NCBI GenBank assembly: GCA_964425485.1
Contig: CAYRML010000015.1
Coordinates: 1-23,749, forward strand
Source: CAYRML01 sp964425485
Lineage (GTDB): Bacteria > Bacillota > Dehalobacteriia > UBA4068
Length of the DNA: 23,749 nucleotides
Direction of reading: 5' to 3'
The position numbers and the translations under genes are program-made. Position 1 is the first letter of the stretch. Each line of letters starts with the position of its first letter. The notes under the pieces are model-generated. The model saw only the letters and a program-made list of their open reading frames with translations, made no database searches and was not told the origin of the DNA. This document shows positions 13,070 to 19,713 of the stretch, one piece after another.

Positions 13070-13924
13070 ATGAGAAAAAAAGCTTTATGGATAGTTATTG
13101 CCATGGTTATCCTTTCTGTTTTTGCTCTTTCTGCTTGTGGCGGTACTGATAATAATCAAAATGCTACAACACCGGAAAATCCTGTTATTCGTGTTTCAAC
13201 CACAACCTCGGTAAATGATTCTGGTCTGCTGCCTTATTTACAACCTGATTTTGAACAAGAAACAGGTTATACATTGGAAATAACTTCTAATGGCACAGGT
13301 GCTGCTATTAAGCTTGGTGAAACCGGCGATACTGATGTACTTCTGGTCCACTCCAAAGCAGCTGAGGAAGAATTTATAAACGCTGGTTTTGGATTGGAAA
13401 GGCTCCCCTTTATGTATAACTACTTTGTAATTGTCGGCCCAAGCGATGATCCTGCCGGAGTAAAAGATACCGCTACTGCTGAAGAAGCCTTGGCCGCCAT
13501 TGCCAATTATGGCAAAACAGAATTTATTTCCCGTGGCGATGATTCGGGTACTCATAAGAAAGAACTGACACTATGGGGAAATATTAACCTGGATCCTACT
13601 AAAGAGGCTTGGTATGTTTCTGCCGGTGCTGGTATGGGCGCTGTTTTAAATCAAGCCAGTGAGAGACAAGCATATACATTAACAGATAAAGGTACTTATC
13701 TTTCCATGAAAGATAATCTGGAGTTGGATATAGTTCTTGAACAGTCGGATGATTTAAAAAATACTTATTCTTTAATTGCTGTAAATCCTGAAAAACATCA
13801 GGGTATCAATGCTGAAGGTGCGGATGTTTTTATTAAATGGATGACTTCTGATGCTACTGCAGATAAAATTGCTAAATATGGTGTTGATGAATACGGTGAA
13901 GCACTTTTCTCTATTATGAAATAA
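13070..13924 (+). CDS. tupA: Tungstate ABC transporter, substrate-binding lipoprotein
   Basis: Captures tungstate outside the membrane and delivers it to TupBC. The 284-residue protein has a lipoprotein signal peptide with lipobox LSAC and lipid-anchor Cys23, then a Thr/Asn-rich linker. Mature-part hallmarks are RVSTTTSVNDSGLLPYL (about 44-60), the TTTS oxyanion-binding motif of TupA, then GDDSGTHKKELTLW and AGMGAVLNQASERQAYTLTD. ModA and WtpA proteins have different N-terminal oxyanion motifs, so tungstate is the best-supported substrate. ATG 13070 follows AGGAGGG. The tup genes lie in the same locus as a tungsten enzyme and cofactor genes. Confidence 0.93.
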   Translation: MRKKALWIVIAMVILSVFALSACGGTDNNQNATTPENPVIRVSTTTSVNDSGLLPYLQPDFEQETGYTLEITSNGTGAAIKLGETGDTDVLLVHSKAAEEEFINAGFGLERLPFMYNYFVIVGPSDDPAGVKDTATAEEALAAIANYGKTEFISRGDDSGTHKKELTLWGNINLDPTKEAWYVSAGAGMGAVLNQASERQAYTLTDKGTYLSMKDNLELDIVLEQSDDLKNTYSLIAVNPEKHQGINAEGADVFIKWMTSDATADKIAKYGVDEYGEALFSIMK

Positions 13925-13947
13925 GAGATTTGAACTTTCATAAAAAT

Positions 13948-13981
13948 AATAAAAGGGTATGCATTGCATACCCTTTTATTC
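13948..13981 (+). terminator. Hairpin between tupA and tupB (attenuator/terminator)
   Basis: Arms AATAAAAGGGTATGCA (13948-13963) and its exact complement (13965-13980) form a 16-bp near-palindrome. The A-rich 5' arm and T-rich 3' arm could end transcription in either direction. Partial termination would make more binding protein than permease, a common ABC-operon pattern. A 15-nt palindrome (13989-14003, TAGTATA/TATACTA) follows. Confidence 0.65.
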
Positions 13982-14042
13982 AGTGTGTTAGTATATTATA
14001 CTATAGTAGTATTATTCTAGGCGATAGAGTTGAGGATTTATT

Positions 14043-14726
14043 ATGCAAACGTTTCTTGATGCTTTGCAGTTGATTTTTAGTGTTGATGATGAATTGCGCA
14101 AGATAATTGCTGTAACATTACAGATGTCTTTAACGAGTACAGCTATTTCGGCTTTAATTGGTATTCCTCTTGGTATTATGTTGGGCTCATATCAATTCCG
14201 GGGAAAATCTGTGGTCATGCGCATTGTCAATACTTTGATGGCAATGCCCCCAGTTGTTGCTGGTTTGCTTGTTTTTATGCTGCTTTCTCGACAAGGTCCT
14301 TTGGGAACATTTGGTCTTTTATTTTCAGTCCCTGCTATGGTAATGGCTCAGACCATATTGATTACCCCTATTATTGCCGGATTAACTGCCAATCTGGTGG
14401 GTACGAAGAGACCACAAATGTTGGAAACCACTTATGGTATTGCTCTTAGCCGCCGGCAAGAGTTGTTATTGATGCTTAATGAATGTAAGCTGCAATTGGT
14501 GTTTTTCTTTTTAACTGGCTTTGGACGAGCTATTGCCGAAGTAGGGGCCGTACAATTGGTGGGAGGCAATGTGCAATTTAAAACAAGAGTGATGACTACT
14601 GCTATTATGTTGGAAACAAATAAAGGCAACTTCGAATTTGCGGTGGCTTTGGGTATTATATTACTGATTATTGCCTTTGCTGTCAATTCAATAGCTTATA
14701 GATTGCAGGGAGTCAAAAATGATTAG
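14043..14726 (+). CDS. tupB: Tungstate ABC transporter, permease
   Basis: A 227-residue integral membrane subunit of the TupABC importer. Hydrophobic segments are visible near residues 24-50, 59-82, 88-120, 154-180 and 195-220. The cytoplasmic coupling loop that contacts the ATPase is the TTYGIALSRRQELLLML segment (about 128-145). The TGFGRAIAEVGAVQLVGGNV stretch (about 159-178) is typical of TupB/ModB permeases. The ribosome site is weak (TTGAGG), and the upstream hairpin may tune expression. Its 3' end overlaps tupC by 8 nt, indicating translational coupling. Confidence 0.92.
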   Translation: MQTFLDALQLIFSVDDELRKIIAVTLQMSLTSTAISALIGIPLGIMLGSYQFRGKSVVMRIVNTLMAMPPVVAGLLVFMLLSRQGPLGTFGLLFSVPAMVMAQTILITPIIAGLTANLVGTKRPQMLETTYGIALSRRQELLLMLNECKLQLVFFFLTGFGRAIAEVGAVQLVGGNVQFKTRVMTTAIMLETNKGNFEFAVALGIILLIIAFAVNSIAYRLQGVKND

Positions 14727-15399
14727 TCTAAAAAATATAAAAAAAATATATGGCTCAAGGACTGTGTTGCAAATCGATGATCTTTCTTTTGAGAAGGGTA
14801 AAAAATACGCCTTAATTGGGCCTAATGGCTGTGGCAAATCTACTTTATTGCGCATTATGGCAAAGGTTTTGCTGCCCAGTGAGGGTAGTGTTGAAGTTGA
14901 TATTGCCAAAGATCTGATAGGCTATATGCCACAAAAACCCTATATTTTTGCTCTCAGTGCCTATAAAAATATACTTATAGCTATTAAGAATGGCAGCGCA
15001 GAAGAAAAGGATAATGCCGTCAATTGGGCTTTACAGGCTGTAAATATGCAGAATTTTGCCCAAAATAAAGGCAGTTATCTTTCCGGAGGAGAAGCCCAGC
15101 GTTTGGCTTTCGCCCGCATGATTGTTTGTAAGCGGCAACTATTATTATTAGATGAGCCGACATCCGCAACAGATATAGCAGGTAATGATCTGATAGAAAA
15201 CTTGATTAACCAATATGCTGAAAAAACCAAATGCACGGTTATTTTTGCTACACACTCTTTGGTGCAGGCCAGAAATATTGCTGATTATATATTGATGATG
15301 AGTGAGGGACTGGTTGTAGAAAAAACTTCGGCGGAGGAACTTTTATTTAATCCTCAGCATGAGGCAACAAAGGAGTTTTTAAAACATTGGCGGTTATAA
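14719..15399 (+). CDS. tupC: Tungstate ABC transporter, ATP-binding protein
   Basis: A 226-residue ATPase that powers TupB. Walker A is GPNGCGKST (34-42), the ABC signature LSGGEAQRL (121-129), Walker B LLLLDEPTSATD (141-152) and the switch His179 in FATHS. It is shorter than ModC and lacks the C-terminal MOP/TOBE molybdate-sensing extension, as expected for TupC. It overlaps the end of tupB, and the following moeA lies 98 nt downstream on the same strand. Confidence 0.94.
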   Translation: MISLKNIKKIYGSRTVLQIDDLSFEKGKKYALIGPNGCGKSTLLRIMAKVLLPSEGSVEVDIAKDLIGYMPQKPYIFALSAYKNILIAIKNGSAEEKDNAVNWALQAVNMQNFAQNKGSYLSGGEAQRLAFARMIVCKRQLLLLDEPTSATDIAGNDLIENLINQYAEKTKCTVIFATHSLVQARNIADYILMMSEGLVVEKTSAEELLFNPQHEATKEFLKHWRL

Positions 15400-15497
15400 G
15401 TATATAAATATGTTTAAAATAGCTATATAATTTATGTGTAATGTGATAAGCTATTACAAGTAATATTTTAAGGATTTGGGAAAGGAGCGCCTAAACT

Positions 15498-16715
15498 ATG
15501 CTTCATGTGGTTTCTCCGAATCAAGCTGCTGCTGAGATTGCAAGCTTGTTTTCACACTTGCATACGGAAGCAGAACTTGTAGGTATACAAGTGGCTGTAG
15601 GACGTTTTTTGTCTCAAGATATATATGCCGAGGATAATATCCCCGGTTTTAATCGTTCTACAGTTGATGGCTATGCAGTTGTTGCGGCAGATACTTTTGG
15701 TTGTTCACAATCCTTGCCGGCAATTCTGGCATGCGCCGGAGAAGTTGAAATGGGACGGAGGGCTCAGATAAACCTTGATAAGGGGGCATGTGCTTATGTG
15801 CCGACCGGCGGACAATTGCCGCACAAGGCAGATGCCATGGTTATGATTGAATATTGTGAGGATTATGGTGATGGCACAATCGGAATTTTGCAAGCGGTTG
15901 CTCCTGGGCAAAATATTATTTTTTATGATGATGATGTAAAAAAGGGACAATTGATTTTGTCAGCAGGAACCTTGTTAAAGGCTCATGATATCGGAGCTTT
16001 GGCCGCCTCCGGATATGCGGAGGTGATGGTTTCTAAACCGCCTGTTATAGGTATTCTTTCCACAGGTGATGAATTAATTGATGCCAGACAAAAGCCGGAT
16101 ATAGGCCAAATTCGTGATGTTAACAGTTATCTTATTTATGCAGCTGTTCAGGAAATTGGCGGACAAGCTATTATGTATGGCATTTGCCCTGATAAATATA
16201 ATCTTTTGTTGGAGAAGCTGAAAACCATGTCTGAGCAATGTGACATCTTGTTATTATCCGGCGGCAGTTCTGTTGGTATAAAGGATGCCATGGCAAAGGC
16301 TATTGATGATCTAGGCACGGTGCATCTGCATGGCATTGCCATCAAGCCGGGGAAGCCGACTATTGTGGGGGAGATCGCTAAAAAACCGGTGTTTGGTCTG
16401 CCGGGTAATCCTATGGCGGCTTATTTTATCTATTATGTTTTTGTTCGTCCTTTGATCCAAAATATGCTGGGGGCAAAAAACAGCTTAAACCCTTCCCTGA
16501 CAGCTCATTTGGGTTCTACTATTGCTTCTAACCATGGCAGAGAAGAGCTGGTACCTGTACGGTTAGAAAAAGTTGATAATATCTTGATTGCCCAGCCCAT
16601 CAGAGGCAAATCCGGTTTAATAACGCTTTTTACACAGGCTGATGGGTATATTCGTATTGACCGCGACCAAGAGGGGATTTCCTCCGGTCAGGAGGTAGAG
16701 GTAGTAATTTTTTAA
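15498..16715 (+). CDS. moeA: Molybdopterin molybdenum/tungsten transferase MoeA
   Basis: Inserts molybdate or tungstate into adenylylated pterin to give the mature cofactor. The 405-residue protein shows DNIPGFNRSTVDGYAV (46-61), the GDEL motif in LSTGDELID (187-195), LLLSGGSSVGIKDAM (251-265), HGIAIKPGKPTIVG and GLPGNPMAAYF, covering the MoeA core, then the C-terminal domain IV. AAAGGAGCG lies ahead of ATG 15498. It is one of two adjacent MoeA-type genes; having two MoeA proteins in tungsten users may separate Mo from W insertion, which is an inference here. Confidence 0.95.
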   Translation: MLHVVSPNQAAAEIASLFSHLHTEAELVGIQVAVGRFLSQDIYAEDNIPGFNRSTVDGYAVVAADTFGCSQSLPAILACAGEVEMGRRAQINLDKGACAYVPTGGQLPHKADAMVMIEYCEDYGDGTIGILQAVAPGQNIIFYDDDVKKGQLILSAGTLLKAHDIGALAASGYAEVMVSKPPVIGILSTGDELIDARQKPDIGQIRDVNSYLIYAAVQEIGGQAIMYGICPDKYNLLLEKLKTMSEQCDILLLSGGSSVGIKDAMAKAIDDLGTVHLHGIAIKPGKPTIVGEIAKKPVFGLPGNPMAAYFIYYVFVRPLIQNMLGAKNSLNPSLTAHLGSTIASNHGREELVPVRLEKVDNILIAQPIRGKSGLITLFTQADGYIRIDRDQEGISSGQEVEVVIF

Positions 16716-16731
16716 TACTAGGAGATGTAAA

Positions 16732-18642
16732 ATGGCTTTTCAATATTTATCCAATGTATCCCTGGAACAAGCTATCCCTGAGTATCTTCAGGTGCTTAAA
16801 GAGCAGGGTCTAGACCGCAAAACAGAAAATATTTCAGTCTTAGGGGCTGCTGGCCGTATTACAGCAAAGCCCGTTTATGCTAATATCTGCGCTCCGCATT
16901 ATCATGCATGTGCCATGGATGGTATTGCGCTGGAGGCTAAGCTTACTTTTGGTGCATCTGAAACTACACCGGTTTTTTTAGATGAAGCACAGTTTGTCCG
17001 TGTGGATACAGGCGATCCTTTGCCAAAAAATTGCGATGCCGTAGTTATGATTGAATATGTGATTGAAGATGAGGGCGGCATAAAGCTTTTCATGCCCGCT
17101 ACCCCTTGGCAACATGTGCGGCAGATAGGTGAAGATATTTGTGTGGGCGATATGTTGCTGACATCATATGCTTTGATTACTCCTGCGGCTACGGGAGCCA
17201 TGCTGGCCAGTGGCATATTGCAGGTTGAAGTGATTAAAAAACCCTTGGTGGGGATTATTCCTACCGGTGATGAGATAGTTCCACCCAGTGAAAATCCTGC
17301 CGAAGGGGATATTATAGAATTCAATTCCACTATTTTTAGTGGTATGTTGAAAGAATGGGGAGCAGATATAAAGACCTATCCAGTTATTAAGGATAAACAA
17401 AAATTGATAGAAAATGCTATACGTGAAGCGGCGGAGGATTGTGATGTCGTGATTCTGAACGCAGGCTCTTCAGCCGGTCGTGAAGATTTTGCCAAAGCCT
17501 CCATTTCATCTGTTGGCAAAGTATTATATCATGGAATTGCTATTCGCCCCGGCAAACCATCCATTCTGGGTTATGTTGGTCCTACTCCTGTATTGGGTGT
17601 TCCAGGATACCCTGTGTCGGCTATCCTGGTTTTAGAATATATCTTGCGACCGATTATTGATTTATTATGTGGCCGCAAGGGAAATGAAAGCAATTTAGCG
17701 GAAGCCAGATTGACCAGCAACTTCAATTCATCATTAAAATACAGAGAATTTGTGCGTGCCCGTTTAGGCAGTGTTAATAAGCAATTGATTGCTGTCCCTT
17801 TGCAAAGAGGAGCAGGAGTGGTTTCATCTTTAGTTAAGGCTGATGGCATTATAGATGTACCGCAAGATGTCGAAGGCTATAAAGCTGGTGATGTAGTGCA
17901 AGTGCAATTGCTGAAGCCGCTTGCGGAGATTGAGAAAATGTTGGTTATCACAGGCAGTCATGATCCGCTTATAGATGAGTTGGCTGAATTGATGCGGCAA
18001 AAATGGATTGATACGGAAATTGCTTCATCTCATGTGGGCAGCATGGGCGGCATTTTTGCTATCAAGAGAGGTGAGGCTCATTTAGCGGGTGTGCATCTGC
18101 TCGATGAGGAAAGCGGTGCCTATAACATTCCTTATCTCAAGCGTTATTTCCCTCAAGACGGAATCATCCTTGTGGAATGTGTAAAACGTATTCAAGGTTT
18201 GATGATTGCCAAAGGCAATCCTAAAGGCATAAAAGAGATATCTGATTTGCTCAAGCCGGGTATGCGGTATGTTAACAGGCAAAAAGGTTCAGGTACGCGT
18301 ATCCTTTTTGATTATATGTGTAAGCAGGAAGCGCTTGATACCTCAAAAATATATGGTTATGGGCGCGAGGAATTTACTCATACTGCTGTGGCAGCTCAGA
18401 TTGCCTCTGACAGTGCGGATGCCGGCCTGGGAATTTATTCTGCAGCCCAAATATATGATCTGGATTTTGTGCCGATTTGTACTGAACAATATGATCTGTT
18501 GATTAATAAAAAAGCTTTTGGACTTGATTCCGTACAGAGATTGCTCGAAATATTGCGTTCTGAGGCTTTTAAGGACCGCATGATGAAGATGGGTGGGTAT
18601 GAGGTCACTTCCCCGGGAAGAGTTATATATGGTTTGCAGTAG
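16732..18642 (+). CDS. MoeA fused to a periplasmic-binding-protein-like domain
   Basis: A 636-residue two-part protein. Residues 1 to about 400 form a second MoeA: ICAPHYHACAMDGIAL, PTGDEIVPPSENP, LNAGSSAGREDFAKAS, HGIAIRPGKPSILG and GVPGYPVSAI. Residues about 403-636 form a PBP-like (COG1910) domain: MLVITGSHDPLIDELAELM, SHVGSMGGIFAIKRGEAHLAG, RQKGSGTRILFDYM and ASDSADAGLGIYSAA. No signal peptide is present, so the binding domain is cytoplasmic and may sense or hold the oxyanion or cofactor. This fusion is known in anaerobes. It begins 16 nt after moeA with an AGGAG ribosome site. Codon use is like its neighbours. Confidence 0.93.
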   Translation: MAFQYLSNVSLEQAIPEYLQVLKEQGLDRKTENISVLGAAGRITAKPVYANICAPHYHACAMDGIALEAKLTFGASETTPVFLDEAQFVRVDTGDPLPKNCDAVVMIEYVIEDEGGIKLFMPATPWQHVRQIGEDICVGDMLLTSYALITPAATGAMLASGILQVEVIKKPLVGIIPTGDEIVPPSENPAEGDIIEFNSTIFSGMLKEWGADIKTYPVIKDKQKLIENAIREAAEDCDVVILNAGSSAGREDFAKASISSVGKVLYHGIAIRPGKPSILGYVGPTPVLGVPGYPVSAILVLEYILRPIIDLLCGRKGNESNLAEARLTSNFNSSLKYREFVRARLGSVNKQLIAVPLQRGAGVVSSLVKADGIIDVPQDVEGYKAGDVVQVQLLKPLAEIEKMLVITGSHDPLIDELAELMRQKWIDTEIASSHVGSMGGIFAIKRGEAHLAGVHLLDEESGAYNIPYLKRYFPQDGIILVECVKRIQGLMIAKGNPKGIKEISDLLKPGMRYVNRQKGSGTRILFDYMCKQEALDTSKIYGYGREEFTHTAVAAQIASDSADAGLGIYSAAQIYDLDFVPICTEQYDLLINKKAFGLDSVQRLLEILRSEAFKDRMMKMGGYEVTSPGRVIYGLQ

Positions 18643-18663
18643 GTGCTGACAGAGGAGATATAT

Positions 18664-19077
18664 ATGCATATACTTAAATTGCAATTAGAAACGGCTAAAG
18701 GTCAGGCTCCGCTTCCGGTAGATCAACTGATACTTATTGAAGGGAGAGGTATTAAAGGTGACTATCGTCAAGGCGGAGAGCGTCAAGTGAGCCTGATTGG
18801 TGCTGATTCTTTGTTACAGATAGAAAACAAAAAGCCTCTTGGCCTTTGCATGCAAAAATTTTCTGCTAATCTTGTAATAGATGGTCTGGAAAAAATGAAT
18901 TTGCAAGTGGGAGATAAATTTGATATTGGGGATGCGCAATTGCTCGTTACCGGGGTGGGCAAACACTGTTTTGCAGATTGTAAATTGCATCAAAGTGGTG
19001 CTGATTGTCCGTTAAAAATGGTTATTTTCGCAAAAATAAGCAAAAGCGGCACGGTTTCCCGTACCACCTTTGCTTAG
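18664..19077 (+). CDS. MOSC-domain protein
   Basis: A 137-residue stand-alone MOSC (Moco sulfurase C-terminal) protein. Characteristic patterns are EGRGIKGDYRQGGERQVSLIG (about 26-46), FSANLVIDGLE (68-78), the domain's VGDKFDIGDAQLLVTG, and a Cys-rich end with GKHCFADCKLHQSGADCP. MOSC domains bind pterin cofactors or carry sulfur. ATG 18664 is chosen since GAGGAGA (18652-18658) fits it; the in-frame GTG 18643 abuts the previous stop and lacks a ribosome site. It closes the tup-moe operon. Confidence 0.88.
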   Translation: MHILKLQLETAKGQAPLPVDQLILIEGRGIKGDYRQGGERQVSLIGADSLLQIENKKPLGLCMQKFSANLVIDGLEKMNLQVGDKFDIGDAQLLVTGVGKHCFADCKLHQSGADCPLKMVIFAKISKSGTVSRTTFA

Positions 19078-19302
19078 GCTATTAACTATGAATAGGTGGC
19101 ATTTACAATGGCGTTAGTAAATGCTACGAATCCAACATAAAATATGGTTGTGGCATAATGTCTAATATAATGTTAATTGCCACAGTTGTATATGATTGTA
19201 CTTAAATCCAAGTAATATTTTACTAAACAGTGTTTGCCCAATATCATTAAAAAAATCTTATTGTACTAGGCAGCATGGATGCTGCAGCATATCTGACGTT
19301 GC
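19078..19302. other. Intergenic region after the MOSC gene
   Basis: No gene on either strand. It holds weak hairpins (TGGCATTTAC 19097-19106 with GTAAATGCTA 19117-19126; TGTGGCA 19149-19155 with TGCCACA 19178-19184) and a GCAGCAT/ATGCTGC inverted repeat (19270-19285). None has a T tract, so no clear terminator for the tup-moe operon is visible. This is also the region into which the minus-strand riboswitch copy points. Confidence 0.55.
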
Positions 19303-19353
19303 TTATTTTAAAAAATAAAAGCCCACTGGTAGAGACAATTCTACTAGTGGGCT
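19303..19353 (-). terminator. Terminator/expression platform of riboswitch copy 2
   Basis: On the minus strand AGCCCACTAGTAGAA (complement of 19339-19353) pairs with CTACCAGTGGGCT (complement of 19320-19332) with one mismatch, followed by a T-rich tail (19303-19319). The 5' arm is identical to copy 1. Confidence 0.85.
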
Positions 19354-19433
19354 CCTTTGCACATTGGCAGGCTAAGAAGTTACCCTCTTAACCCTACGGA
19401 CGTTGTGACCAATGGCCACTTACGTCTCGGAGC
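19351..19433 (-). ncRNA. Moco/Tuco-type riboswitch aptamer, orphan inverted copy (copy 2)
   Basis: Same 83-nt length and fold as copy 1, differing at 7 positions, all in the first arm. That arm is still paired: GACGT/ACGTC replaces GACGC/GCGTC, and GTGGCC/GGTCAC forms the inner hairpin. The second arm, GUAA tetraloop and closing helix are identical. It is transcribed leftward from its own promoter and ends at its own terminator. No minus-strand gene follows; read-through would be antisense to the MOSC and MoeA-fusion genes. Confidence 0.66.
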
Positions 19434-19455
19434 AGAATATTTATATTGTGACTAA

Positions 19456-19484
19456 ATTATACAATATTTCTATGAAAAATACAA
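19456..19484 (-). promoter_or_regulatory. Promoter of riboswitch copy 2 (minus strand)
   Basis: On the minus strand TTGTAT (19479-19484), 17-nt spacer and TATAAT (19456-19461), with the same 22-nt distance to the aptamer as in copy 1. Confidence 0.8.
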
Positions 19485-19505
19485 GAGGAACATTTTAGAT
19501 TATAA

Positions 19506-19628
19506 AAATATATTGGCGGTATTGCTGCTTTTAGCAAAAGAAAACCAGATAATGCATTACCATTATTTTTCTTATTATTGCTGGGTCTTGCATGCTGTCG
19601 TTTTGCTTATTTTTCTATAGTTTCATAA
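19506..19628 (+). pseudogene. Possible C-terminal fragment of a membrane protein
   Basis: An open frame of about 40 codons without a start codon reads GGIAAFSKRKPDNALPLFF, then a hydrophobic LLLLGLACC helix, ending at TAA 19626-19628. The organised look (basic segment, then one membrane helix) suggests a truncated gene end, but it may be chance. I do not recognise the family. Confidence 0.22.
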
Positions 19629-19632
19629 ATCA

Positions 19633-19685
19633 CTATCCTATTTTAGAGGGTTTTTTGCTTTCTGGCACGAAATAAAATAGGATAG
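19633..19685. repeat. 13-bp inverted repeat just upstream of ftsK
   Basis: CTATCCTATTTTA (19633-19645) and its exact complement (19673-19685) are separated by 27 nt containing GGGTTTTTTG. The right arm ends 13 nt before the ftsK ribosome site, so it could be an operator pair or a leader hairpin that affects ftsK translation. Confidence 0.6.
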
Positions 19686-19713
19686 ATATTTTGTTGTAAG
19701 GAGGTGGGGCGAT

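Noticed and set aside
10426..19484. Composite transposon or integron explanation for the inverted copies
   Set aside because: No intact transposase or integrase lies inside or beside the copies, and each repeat is itself a complete promoter-aptamer-terminator unit.
19078..19713. CRISPR array or tRNA gene in the large right-hand spacer
   Set aside because: No regularly spaced direct repeats, and no cloverleaf with T-loop GTTCGAAT-like sequence could be found.
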